From Mucilaginibacter sp. PAMB04168 (lineage in GTDB: Bacteria; Bacteroidota; Bacteroidia; Sphingobacteriales; Sphingobacteriaceae), in contig NZ_CP155079.2 of assembly GCF_039634365.2 (NCBI RefSeq), positions 1-64,000 on the forward strand: a stretch of DNA of 64,000 nucleotides, written 5' to 3'. Below are positions 1 to 8,806 of the stretch, in pieces (the stretch's first letter is position 1; each line of letters opens with the position of its first letter). A program made the translations under genes and the position numbers. The notes beneath the pieces were generated by a model. The model did no database searches. It was not told the DNA's origin and saw only the letters and a list, made by a program, of their open reading frames with translations.

Positions 1-1612
1 GGTCTCTATTAAGTATATGTTGCAGTAACGCAAATACGCCACCGGCAATGCTTAAATTAATTAGTAGCACCAGTAACCACAGCACTACCGCTACTACCGA
101 TAATATCTTTTTAAAAGACTTACGGGTGGTGCTGAGATTTATACGGGAGAACAAGCCGTTTGAGCAGGAGCTTACTTTGATCTGCAGCTCCAGTGCATCG
201 GTAAGTATTTGTATAAGTACGGCCAAGCCAACAATTTGCGTAAGCCCTATAATTGCCGTTGTGCTAAACACCCTGGCCAGGCTTATGCGGCCAAAAATAT
301 TAAGTACTATAGAAAGCACATTGAGTGCAAAAAAGATAAACAGCACCGGCTTTATCAAGCGCTCGGCAACGTTTATCCGTACCAGTTTTTTAAAAAAGTA
401 GTAGCCCATGTAAAGGGCTATAAAATTTAGCGCTATAAGCCATAAACGCATCCATATGGCATCATGCACTACCATGCTGGTTACAATTACCAGAATGTAC
501 AGGGCCACAATCATAAGCCAGTAATTAAGATCGGCTTTGGGCAGCGTTTTCCAAAAATGTACGGTAATGGCAATAAGCAGCAAAAACTGTGTTAACTCAA
601 TGTACATGGATGGCGAATCGGGCTCAAACAGCGGCGTAAGATTGAGCACCAGGATGATTGTGGCAAGTACAGGGTAAGGTGCCAGGTATTTAAAATCGAG
701 CTCGCCAATCTGTTGTTGTAACTCGGCCTTACGTGCACTTTTGTAATTACGGAAAACCCAAATGTAAAACAGTACACCCGCCAGCAGCAATAAAATACGA
801 TTATCCCACGTGGTGCTAATAAAGTAGCCTAAAATCTTGTTCTGGCCTTCGTATGAGGATTGTATGAGATCGCCAATGCTACTACCCTCGGGCCCGCTGC
901 TCGGTGCCGACCATATATAGGGCGACTCGCGGCTCAATGCACTTTTACCCGTTTCGCGCAGGCGGTCATTAATGTTGTTTTGCAGATCGGTAACGGTTAA
1001 GTACGAGGCCGAAACATCGGCCAGTAACCGGCTTACGGTGTCCAGCTTGGCGGTGGTGCCCTTGCCTGCAGTTTGCAGGCGCAGTTTAATGCTGCTCAAC
1101 TGCGTGTTGTATAAGCGCTTTTCGGTAGTGTCGCGGGTGCTAACCATCAGTACCGAGTCGTTACTCAGCTCTATTACCTGTTCGGATAGGCGTTGCAGGT
1201 CATTGTTGTATTTGGTTAGGGCCGTGCGCCAGTCTGTTAGCTTGGTCAGGGCATCTTTTAAAATCAGGTTATAACTGAGCAGGCTTTTTGAATCAATCAT
1301 TTTGCGCGAGGCGTCCATATCGCGTTTAATCGGGGCAAGGTCCTTCTTCACGTCGTTTAACCCTGTACGTATGGCCGGTATGCCGAAGCCTCGCTTGTTG
1401 GTAGCGTTAATTTCGGTAATGGCAGCCTGTGCCTTTTGTATCCTGAAAAGTAAGGTATCCGGAATAGTCTGTGCCGAATCGGTTTTAGCAGTGGTTGTAT
1501 CCTGAGAATAAGCCGGCAGTTGTATAAGCAACAGGGCAGCTATCAGGCTTAAAGAGAATCCGGAGCGGGCATATATTTTTTTAAGATGGAGGTAAATAGA
1601 CTTTTGCAACAT
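1..1612 (-). CDS. Mechanosensitive ion channel (MscS-like), C-terminus beyond window
   Basis: Partial gene, open at the left edge: 537 codons read leftward from the ATG at 1612-1610 with no stop. The start is followed by a hydrophobic signal-like segment (about residues 20-35, ending AYSQ), a periplasmic helical part rich in K, D and T (about 40-260), then about six or more membrane helices from residue 275 on. This order (signal, periplasmic coiled region, many helices) is that of large MscS/KefA-type channels, which release osmolytes under membrane tension. The diagnostic MscS pore and beta domain would lie beyond the edge, so the family call is inference. It is transcribed away from the DUF4112 gene. 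Confidence 0.6.
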   Translation of the reverse strand, partial: MLQKSIYLHLKKIYARSGFSLSLIAALLLIQLPAYSQDTTTAKTDSAQTIPDTLLFRIQKAQAAITEINATNKRGFGIPAIRTGLNDVKKDLAPIKRDMDASRKMIDSKSLLSYNLILKDALTKLTDWRTALTKYNNDLQRLSEQVIELSNDSVLMVSTRDTTEKRLYNTQLSSIKLRLQTAGKGTTAKLDTVSRLLADVSASYLTVTDLQNNINDRLRETGKSALSRESPYIWSAPSSGPEGSSIGDLIQSSYEGQNKILGYFISTTWDNRILLLLAGVLFYIWVFRNYKSARKAELQQQIGELDFKYLAPYPVLATIILVLNLTPLFEPDSPSMYIELTQFLLLIAITVHFWKTLPKADLNYWLMIVALYILVIVTSMVVHDAIWMRLWLIALNFIALYMGYYFFKKLVRINVAERLIKPVLFIFFALNVLSIVLNIFGRISLARVFSTTAIIGLTQIVGLAVLIQILTDALELQIKVSSCSNGLFSRINLSTTRKSFKKILSVVAVVLWLLVLLINLSIAGGVFALLQHILNRD

Positions 1613-1762
1613 GGTAACAGTATTTACTTGGACAAGGTAACAAGCCGATATTGGTATACAACCGATAACTTAAAGGGTTTTGCATTATCGTTTTTACTTA
1701 CATAACGCATTATCATTATATGAGCCAAAACTAAGCAGCACTTTATTAGTTATAAAATTATT

Positions 1763-2248
1763 GTGCCCAATTCTACTAACAACAAACCACCCGTAAATTT
1801 AACCGGCCAGCTTAAGTGGGTGGAAGGAATCTCGCGCCTGCTTGACGACCAGTTTAAGATACCGGGCACTAATTTTCGCTTTGGCCTCGATCCCATTATC
1901 AATCTGCTCCCCGTAGCGGGCGATGCCGCTGGCTTTATGGTGAGCGCTATGCTGGTTTTAACGATGGCCAGGCACGGGGTAAGCCGCAAGGTGCTGATAT
2001 TAATGCTGCTTAATGTACTCATTGATGGTTTAATCGGGTCAATACCCTTAGTCGGACAAATTTTCGATTTCTATTACAAATCAAACACCCGCAACATTAA
2101 GCTGCTCAAAGAGCATTATGTAGAGGGAAAACACAAGGGCAGCGGCACAGGCGTTGTGATTGTAGTGTTGTTAATATTACTGGTATTCATGGCGCTGTTC
2201 CTATACCTCAGTTACCTGTTGTTGTCGTTTATTGCCCATCTTTTCTAA
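1763..2248 (+). CDS. DUF4112 family membrane protein
   Basis: 161 residues from a GTG start. The core (residues 17-110) has the DUF4112 look: WVEGISRLLDDQFKIP, then GLDPIINLLPVAGDAAG, then a helix and a second glycine-rich turn (IGSIPLVGQIFDFYYKSN). A strongly hydrophobic C-terminal helix (about 131-158) makes it an inner-membrane protein. The molecular function of the family is not known. It stands alone between the divergent channel gene and the uronate operon, about 240 bases upstream of uxaC. Confidence 0.75.
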   Translation: MPNSTNNKPPVNLTGQLKWVEGISRLLDDQFKIPGTNFRFGLDPIINLLPVAGDAAGFMVSAMLVLTMARHGVSRKVLILMLLNVLIDGLIGSIPLVGQIFDFYYKSNTRNIKLLKEHYVEGKHKGSGTGVVIVVLLILLVFMALFLYLSYLLLSFIAHLF

Positions 2249-2491
2249 AATCTTACCATCGGCTAAACTACACAGAGCTTTTAGCAAACGATTGCGTAAA
2301 AAAGTTACATGTCTAATGTTGTTTCGGGGCCAAAATCTTTCAAATACTCAATAATTATTGTTTAGTTTGTGTTCTGCCCCTGTTGCCGAAAAAAAGTTTT
2401 AGCACAATAGGGTAATAAACATATAAACCTAACTGCTAACACCAGTTACCATGAAGAAAGCAGGCAGCTAAGCATGTTGCCAACATTTGTT

Positions 2492-3889
2492 ATGAAAAAG
2501 TTTTTAGATGAGAATTTCTTGCTGCAAACCGAGACTGCGCAGCGCCTGTACCACGAGTACGCCAAAGGTTTACCTATTATTGATTACCACTGCCATTTGC
2601 CGCAAGATCAAATAGCAAACAATCTTAACTTTAATAACTTAACGCATGTTTGGCTTTACGGCGACCACTATAAATGGCGCGCCATGCGCACTAACGGTAT
2701 TGACGAGAGCTATATAACCGGTAATAAATCCGATTTCGAAAAATTTGAGCAGTGGGCTGCCACCGTGCCTTATACGCTGCGCAACCCCCTTTACCACTGG
2801 ACACACCTGGAACTACAACGTTATTTTGATGTGTATGATCTGCTTTCGCCAGCTACGGCAAAGCAAATTTATGATGATTGTACCGCTAAGCTGCAAACCC
2901 CGGAGTTTGCCGTGCAAAGCCTTATCCAAAAAATGAACGTGGAAACCATCTGTACCACAGATGATCCGTTAGATAACCTGGCTTACCACCAGCAGTTGGC
3001 CGGTAACCAAGTAGTAAAAGTGCTTCCGGCTTTCCGCCCCGATAAGGCCATGAATGCTGATGATACTGCTGCCTTTAATGCATATGTAAACAAGCTGGAA
3101 GAAGTGGCCGATGTAAGCATTGGCGATTATGACTCCTACCTGCAGGCACTTAAAAAACGTCATGATTTTTTTGCGGCCAACGGTTGTTCGGTATCCGACC
3201 ATGGCTTGGAACAAATTTATGCCGAAGATTATACCGAAGAAGAAGTAAGAACCATATTTGACAAGATACGCGGCGGGGCCGTACTGCTGCCGGGCGAAAT
3301 ATTGAAACTGAAATCGGCCTTGTTGTTCCAGTTTGCTATCTGGGATCATGAGAAAGGCTGGGTGCAGCAGTTTCACCTGGGTGCCTTGCGTAACAACAAC
3401 ACCCGTTTGTTAACCCAGTTAGGGCCCGATACCGGTTTTGACTCTATCGGCGATTTTAGCCAGGCCCGTTCACTGTCCAAGTTCTTTAACAAACTGGACA
3501 CCGAAGATAAGCTGACCAAAACCATCATCTACAACCTTAATCCTGCCGATAATGAAATGATGGCTACCATGATTGGTAACTTTAACGACGGCTCGGTTGC
3601 AGGTAAGGTGCAGTTTGGCTCGGGCTGGTGGTTCCTGGATCAGAAAGATGGCATGATTAAGCAAATGAATGCCCTATCCAACATGGGTTTGCTGAGCCGC
3701 TTTATTGGTATGCTTACCGATTCGCGCAGCTTCCTGTCGTTCCCCCGCCATGAGTATTTCCGCCGTTTGGTGTGTAACCTGCTGGGTGAGGATATTGAGA
3801 ACGGCGAACTGCCAAACGATATTGAATGGACCGGCAAAATTGTGCGCGACATTTGCTACTACAATGCTAAAAACTATTTCACTTTTTAA
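2492..3889 (+). CDS. uxaC: Glucuronate (uronate) isomerase UxaC
   Basis: Converts D-glucuronate to D-fructuronate and D-galacturonate to D-tagaturonate, the first intracellular step of hexuronate catabolism. The 465-residue protein is of normal family length. It opens with MKKFLDENFLLQTE, then the amidohydrolase-fold metal motif DYHCHLP (about residue 32), THVWLYGDHYKWRAMR, and TTDDPLD in the middle, all typical of UxaC. An in-frame ATG six codons upstream (2474) exists, but the family N-terminus fits 2492. First gene of a rightward operon with kdgK 14 bases downstream. A six-codon ATG frame (2451-2471) precedes it, with no evidence of function. Confidence 0.95.
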   Translation: MKKFLDENFLLQTETAQRLYHEYAKGLPIIDYHCHLPQDQIANNLNFNNLTHVWLYGDHYKWRAMRTNGIDESYITGNKSDFEKFEQWAATVPYTLRNPLYHWTHLELQRYFDVYDLLSPATAKQIYDDCTAKLQTPEFAVQSLIQKMNVETICTTDDPLDNLAYHQQLAGNQVVKVLPAFRPDKAMNADDTAAFNAYVNKLEEVADVSIGDYDSYLQALKKRHDFFAANGCSVSDHGLEQIYAEDYTEEEVRTIFDKIRGGAVLLPGEILKLKSALLFQFAIWDHEKGWVQQFHLGALRNNNTRLLTQLGPDTGFDSIGDFSQARSLSKFFNKLDTEDKLTKTIIYNLNPADNEMMATMIGNFNDGSVAGKVQFGSGWWFLDQKDGMIKQMNALSNMGLLSRFIGMLTDSRSFLSFPRHEYFRRLVCNLLGEDIENGELPNDIEWTGKIVRDICYYNAKNYFTF

Positions 3890-3903
3890 TATCAACCTGT
3901 TAA

Positions 3904-4950
3904 ATGAGTGACTTACTGAATAAAGATTACAGCAGCGGCTCGGTTCTCAACTTTGGCGAGCTGTTGTTGCGTATTACCCCCGATGCCGGCGGCGATTGGC
4001 TGCGCGAGAACAACATTCCTGTTTTTGTGGGTGGTGCAGAGCTTAACGTAGCCACTGCACTGGCCCTTTGGGACGTACCATCGCGCTATTTTACCGCTTT
4101 GCCGCAAAATGGCATGTCGGCGCAGCTTCTTTCTTTTTTGCAGGATAAGGGCATAGACACCTCATCCATTTTTTACCATGGTAACCGCGTGGGCCTTTAC
4201 TTTTTAACTAAAGGACAGGATTTAAAGAACGACGCCCTCATTTATGACCGTGCCAACTCTGCCTTTGCTGAGCTTACCCCCGGCGTGGTTGATTGGGATA
4301 AAGTACTAGATGGAGTAACCTGGTTTCACTTTAGTGCGATTTGCCCGGCCATTAGTCAAAATGCTGCTGATGTTTGTAAGGAAGTGCTGGAAGTAGCTTC
4401 TCGCAAAGGCATCACCACATCGGTGGATTTAAATTACCGCGCCAAATTGTGGAAATACGGCAAGGAGCCTATTGATGTAATGCCTGAGCTGGCTCAATAC
4501 TGCGACCTGATTATGGGCAACGTATGGGCGGCCGAGCGCATGCTGGGCGTAAAGGTTGACGAACTGGTAACCGAATCGGGACAGAAAAGCCTGTATGTTA
4601 AGGAAGCTCAAAACAGCTCTGAAGCCGTTATAAAGCAGTTTCCAAAATGCAAGGCAGTTGCCAACACCTTTAGGTTTACGGCCGATGATAATACCAATGT
4701 GGAGTATTACACCGTTTTATATACCGACGGGAAACCGTACCTTTCGGGCGAGCACCGTGCCGAGCGTATTATAGATAAGGTAGGCAGCGGCGATTGTTAT
4801 ATGGCCGGACTCATATACGGTTTTTATAACGGCTATGATCCGCAGCAAACGGTTGATTTTGCTACGGCGGCCGCATTTACCAAATTATTTGTAAACAGCG
4901 ATGCCACCGACCGCAGCGTTGAATTTATACAAGAAGCCATTATTAAATGA
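3904..4950 (+). CDS. kdgK: 2-keto-3-deoxygluconate kinase (PfkB family)
   Basis: Phosphorylates 2-keto-3-deoxygluconate (KDG) to KDPG, the substrate of the next gene. 348 residues with PfkB-family marks: FGELLLRITP at the N-terminus, FVGGAELNVATALA (substrate-binding glycine region, about residue 40), and the ATP and catalytic motif GSGDCYMAGLIYG near residue 295, with Asp as the catalytic base. The usual GAGD is GSGD here. Lies between uxaC and kdgA; its stop overlaps the kdgA start by four bases (ATGA), so the two are translationally coupled. The context makes KDG the likely substrate rather than another sugar. Confidence 0.93.
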   Translation: MSDLLNKDYSSGSVLNFGELLLRITPDAGGDWLRENNIPVFVGGAELNVATALALWDVPSRYFTALPQNGMSAQLLSFLQDKGIDTSSIFYHGNRVGLYFLTKGQDLKNDALIYDRANSAFAELTPGVVDWDKVLDGVTWFHFSAICPAISQNAADVCKEVLEVASRKGITTSVDLNYRAKLWKYGKEPIDVMPELAQYCDLIMGNVWAAERMLGVKVDELVTESGQKSLYVKEAQNSSEAVIKQFPKCKAVANTFRFTADDNTNVEYYTVLYTDGKPYLSGEHRAERIIDKVGSGDCYMAGLIYGFYNGYDPQQTVDFATAAAFTKLFVNSDATDRSVEFIQEAIIK

Positions 4951-5606
4951 AAAGCAAACAAGAAGTTTTAGATAGTATTATTGCACAGGGCATGCTGCCC
5001 TTGTTTTTTTACGCAGATGCCCAAGTGAGCGTTGAAATTACCCGCACACTGTATAAAGCAGGCGTAAGGGTGTTTGAATACACCAACCGTGGCGCGGCAG
5101 CGCTCGATAACTTTAAGCAGTTAAAAGAGCTTCAGCAAAACGAAATGCCCAACCTGCACTTAGGCATAGGCACTATCAAATCGGCCGATGAGGCTGATGC
5201 GTTCATCAATGCCGGTGCCGATTTTTTGGTATCGCCTATTGTAAACCCTGAGGTGGCTAAAATGGCGCACGACAGGAACATGCTGTGGATACCCGGCTGT
5301 ATGACGCCTACCGAAATTTACACCGCCCAGTGCAATGATGCTGCGCTGATTAAACTGTTTCCGGCCAATATTTTAGGACCGTCGTTCTTAAGCTCTATTA
5401 AAGAGCTATTTCGCGACCAATTATTTATGCCAACCGGCGGTGTGGAGATGGAAGCCGAAAACATTGCTACCTGGTTTAAGGCCGGTGTGTGTGCAGTAGG
5501 TATGGGCAGCAAACTCATTAGCAAACAAGTACTCGAAGGTAAACAGTATGATCAGTTGTATACCGATACACAAAAAGCACTGGAACTGGTACAAACCAGC
5601 CGGTAA
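4947..5606 (+). CDS. kdgA: KDPG aldolase (bifunctional KDPG/KHG type)
   Basis: Cleaves 2-keto-3-deoxy-6-phosphogluconate to pyruvate and glyceraldehyde 3-phosphate. 219 residues, a class I aldolase TIM barrel. Visible active-site parts are the general base Glu in VFEYTNRG (about 43), GIGTI, the PGCMTPTE loop, the Schiff-base Lys in ALIKLFPA, and the phosphate-binding PTGGV. Starts inside the last codons of kdgK and is followed 28 bases later by exuT. It completes the route from hexuronate to central metabolism and supplies the substrate for the gapN product downstream. Confidence 0.94.
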   Translation: MKSKQEVLDSIIAQGMLPLFFYADAQVSVEITRTLYKAGVRVFEYTNRGAAALDNFKQLKELQQNEMPNLHLGIGTIKSADEADAFINAGADFLVSPIVNPEVAKMAHDRNMLWIPGCMTPTEIYTAQCNDAALIKLFPANILGPSFLSSIKELFRDQLFMPTGGVEMEAENIATWFKAGVCAVGMGSKLISKQVLEGKQYDQLYTDTQKALELVQTSR

Positions 5607-5634
5607 ACCTTATTACAGATAAAGCGCCTAAATT

Positions 5635-6960
5635 ATGAAAGATGTTAACATGAGCAATTACCGGTGGACCATATGTGCACTGCTGTTTTTTGCTACAACA
5701 ATTAACTACCTCGACCGCCAGGTACTGAGCTTGTTAAAACCTTTATTATCAAAAGAGTTTGGCTGGACCGATAGTGATTATGGCACCATTGTGGGTGTTT
5801 TTTCATTGGCCTATGCTTTTTCTATGTTGTTTGCTGGCCGTGTCGTAGATTACCTGGGTACTAAAGCAGGTTATGCCTGGTCAATCATTTTATGGTCTAT
5901 AGGCGCTATACTGCATGCCATAGCCCACTTGGTGCCTAGCAGCATTTTGGGCTTTTCGTTGGGTCGTACCGTTTTGGCCGTAGGCGAATCGGGCAACTTT
6001 CCGGCGGCTATTAAAACCACGGCCGAGTATTTTCCTAAGAAAGACCGTGCACTGGCAACCGGCGTATTCAACTCTGGAGCAAACGTAGGCGCCATCCTGG
6101 CCCCTATTGTGGTGCCATGGATTGCCGAAAAATGGGGCTGGCAGTGGGCTTTTATTGGTATTGGTGCCATTGGCTTTATCTGGTTAATTTTCTGGCTGTT
6201 TTTATACGAAATCCCTTCAAAAAATAAAAAAGTTAATCCATCAGAATACGAGTACATCCATAGCGATGAAGTTCAGCAGCACGAGCCTATCAAAGTAGAG
6301 CGTGAGGATGAAGGAAAAAAGTTCACGTACCTGCAATGTTTTCAGTACAAGCAAACCTGGGCTTTTGCCTTCGGTAAGTTTATGACAGATGGTGTATGGT
6401 GGTTTTACCTGTTTTGGCTGCCGGCTTATTTTGATGCACAGTACGGCATGACGGGTACTTCCATATCTATGCCTATTGCTATTCTGTATACCATTACCGT
6501 TATCGGTTCAATTGGTGGCGGTGCATTCCCGCAGTATTTTATCAATAAAGGATACAACCCTTATGATGGGCGTATGAAGGCCATGCTTATTATAGCCATA
6601 TTCCCGCTGGTGGTGTTATTAACCCCGTATTTGAGCCAGTATAGTTACTGGTATGCAGTTGGATTGATTGCTATTGGTGCTTCGGCACACCAAGCCTGGT
6701 CTGCCAATATATTTACTACTGTAGGCGATATGTTCCCTAAAAAAGCTATTGCAACCATTACAGGTATCGGTGGCATGGCTGGCGGCATCGGGTCCTTTTT
6801 GTTGAGCAAAGGCGGCGGTATGCTGTTCGATCATTACAAGGCATCAGGTAAAATCAGCACCGGTTACTCTATCATGTTTGTAATTTGTGCGGTAGCTTAC
6901 ATAATTGCCTGGGTAGTGATGAAAACATTAGTGCCTAAAATGAAGCCTATTGAAATGTAA
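5635..6960 (+). CDS. exuT: Hexuronate MFS transporter (ExuT-like)
   Basis: 441-residue major facilitator with about 12 membrane helices and a charged central loop (about residues 195-235). The start YRWTICALLFFATTINYLDR and the loop SLAYAFSMLFAGRVVDYLGT are typical of the anion:cation symporter group (ExuT, GudP), which takes up galacturonate or glucuronate with protons. An alternative Met five codons later (5650) is equally good. Its place between kdgA and gapN in one rightward operon supports hexuronate as substrate; specificity cannot be read from sequence alone. Confidence 0.88.
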   Translation: MKDVNMSNYRWTICALLFFATTINYLDRQVLSLLKPLLSKEFGWTDSDYGTIVGVFSLAYAFSMLFAGRVVDYLGTKAGYAWSIILWSIGAILHAIAHLVPSSILGFSLGRTVLAVGESGNFPAAIKTTAEYFPKKDRALATGVFNSGANVGAILAPIVVPWIAEKWGWQWAFIGIGAIGFIWLIFWLFLYEIPSKNKKVNPSEYEYIHSDEVQQHEPIKVEREDEGKKFTYLQCFQYKQTWAFAFGKFMTDGVWWFYLFWLPAYFDAQYGMTGTSISMPIAILYTITVIGSIGGGAFPQYFINKGYNPYDGRMKAMLIIAIFPLVVLLTPYLSQYSYWYAVGLIAIGASAHQAWSANIFTTVGDMFPKKAIATITGIGGMAGGIGSFLLSKGGGMLFDHYKASGKISTGYSIMFVICAVAYIIAWVVMKTLVPKMKPIEM

Positions 6961-7016
6961 TTGCTGCAATACGTTCTTAAACAACAAACACAAATACTGA
7001 ATCAACTAACATTATC

Positions 7017-8639
7017 ATGAGTTTCAAAGACGAGCTTAACAGCTTATTCGTTGAAGAAAGCCAGATACAGGAGGAATACCGTATCTCGGAGCTTCATCAG
7101 CGGGAGTATCTGGTAAACGGCGAGATGAAGCAATGGGATGGCGAAGTAAGTGAGGTTTTCTCACCTATCTGCATTCCAGGGCCCGATGGTTTGCAACGCA
7201 AACTGATTGGCAGCTATCCGCTGGGTACCGAAAAAGAAGCGATGGATGCCCTGGAGGCAGCCGAAGCAGCTTACAACAATGGCCGTGGCGAATGGCCCAC
7301 CATGAGCGTATCAGACCGCATTAAGTGCCTCGAAAAGTTTGTATACAAAATGGTGGAGCAGCGCGACCTGGTGATTAAGCTCATTATGTGGGAAATTGGC
7401 AAATCGCTGGCCGATTCTACTAAAGAGTTTGACCGTACGGTTGAGTACATTAACCTGACTATTGATGCATTGAAAGACATCGATCGCCAGTCGTCCAGAT
7501 TTGAAATTGCCGAAGGTGTGGTTGCACAAACCCGCCGTTCGCCCATAGGCGTGGTGCTTTGTATGGGGCCGTTCAACTACCCGCTGAATGAAACTTTTAC
7601 AACGCTCATTCCGGCCATTATTATGGGCAATACCATACTCTTCAAACCACCAAAGCATGGTACGCTGGTGCATTATCCGCTGTTGCGTGCTTTCCAGGAA
7701 TCATTCCCTAAAGGCGTGGTAAACACGGTTTACGGCCGTGGCGCTAATGTTACACCTGGCCTTATGGCTACTGGCCGGATCAATGTGCTGGCCTTCATCG
7801 GCTCAAGCAAGGTGGCTAACGATTTAAAGAAACGTCACCCTAAAATTAACCGTTTGCGTGCGGTATTGAGTTTAGATGCCAAAAATGCGGCTATCGTTAC
7901 CAAATCTGCTGATTTGCAGATTGCCGTTAACGAGTGTATTTTAGGTTCACTCTCTTATAACGGTCAGCGTTGTACAGCAATTAAAATCATCCATGTACAT
8001 AAAGATGTTGCTGATGAGTTTTTGAAACTGCTGAGCGAAGGCATTGCCAAACTGAAATACGGTATGCCATGGACTAAGGGTGTAAACCTTACCCCGGTGG
8101 CCGAACCAGGCAAGCCCGCTTACTTAAAAGAATGTATTGACGACGCCATTGCTAACGGCGCCCGGATAGTTAATGAGAACGGCGGAGAAACCGTTGCTTC
8201 ATTCGTATTTCCGGCGGTAGTTTATCCGGTTAAAGAGACAATGAAACTGTACCGCGAAGAACAATTCGGCCCGGTTATCCCCGTTATTCCGTTCGAGTCT
8301 ATAGAAGAACCTATTCAGTACCAGATTGATTCGCCGCATGGTATGCAGGTGAGTATCTTTAGCACCGATGCACAGGAAACGGCCGACCTGATCGATCCGT
8401 TTGTAAACCTGGTAAGCCGCGTAAACATCAACGCACAATGCCAGCGCGGACCAGACGTATTTCCATTCACCGGTCGTAAAGACAGCGCCGAAGGCACGCT
8501 TTCAGTAAACGATGCCTTACGTTCGTTCTCTATCCGCTCATTGGTAGCTACCAAGCTTACCGATGCCAACAAGCAGTTACTGAACGATATTGTAAACAAG
8601 CACGACAGCAATTTCCTGAGTACAAATTATATTTTTTAG
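7017..8639 (+). CDS. gapN: NADP-dependent glyceraldehyde-3-phosphate dehydrogenase (non-phosphorylating, ALDH family)
   Basis: 540-residue aldehyde dehydrogenase of the GapN-like group, which oxidises glyceraldehyde 3-phosphate to 3-phosphoglycerate with NADPH formation. Seen: oxyanion Asn in PFNYPL (N187), cofactor-binding FKPPKHG (about 209), FIGSSKVAND (about 260), the nucleophile Cys319 in YNGQRC, and EEQFGPV (about 414-420). The usual ELGGK general-base motif is replaced by S-L-D-A-K (285-289), so the Glu position, 34 residues before the Cys, is Ser. It follows exuT by 56 bases and is last in the operon, ahead of a hairpin terminator. The gene therefore fits the fate of the triose made by KdgA. 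Confidence 0.82.
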   Translation: MSFKDELNSLFVEESQIQEEYRISELHQREYLVNGEMKQWDGEVSEVFSPICIPGPDGLQRKLIGSYPLGTEKEAMDALEAAEAAYNNGRGEWPTMSVSDRIKCLEKFVYKMVEQRDLVIKLIMWEIGKSLADSTKEFDRTVEYINLTIDALKDIDRQSSRFEIAEGVVAQTRRSPIGVVLCMGPFNYPLNETFTTLIPAIIMGNTILFKPPKHGTLVHYPLLRAFQESFPKGVVNTVYGRGANVTPGLMATGRINVLAFIGSSKVANDLKKRHPKINRLRAVLSLDAKNAAIVTKSADLQIAVNECILGSLSYNGQRCTAIKIIHVHKDVADEFLKLLSEGIAKLKYGMPWTKGVNLTPVAEPGKPAYLKECIDDAIANGARIVNENGGETVASFVFPAVVYPVKETMKLYREEQFGPVIPVIPFESIEEPIQYQIDSPHGMQVSIFSTDAQETADLIDPFVNLVSRVNINAQCQRGPDVFPFTGRKDSAEGTLSVNDALRSFSIRSLVATKLTDANKQLLNDIVNKHDSNFLSTNYIF

Positions 8640-8662
8640 ACAGGAAAGATTAATAAAAATAC

Positions 8663-8697
8663 AAGGGCTGCAATTAGTTTTGTAGCCCTTTTTATTT
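8663..8697 (+). terminator. Intrinsic terminator of the uronate operon
   Basis: Ten-base stem aagggctgca (8663-8672) pairs with tgtagccctt (8681-8690), one G-U pair, eight-base loop, followed by a T-rich run. It lies 23 bases after the gapN stop. Confidence 0.8.
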
Positions 8698-8806
8698 GTA
8701 CTCAAAAATTATACAAGACAAAGGAAGTTCTTTACTACTGAACAAAGTCTGGCTTCCATCCAAAACCATAGAATAATTTAAAAAGTTAGCCGTTTCTTTG
8801 TATCGC

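Noticed and set aside
48..1505. Several short rightward frames in the first 1.5 kb
   Set aside because: They lie antisense to one continuous 537-codon leftward membrane-protein frame.
2451..2471. Six-codon leader peptide before uxaC
   Set aside because: No attenuator hairpins or regulatory codons; most likely chance.
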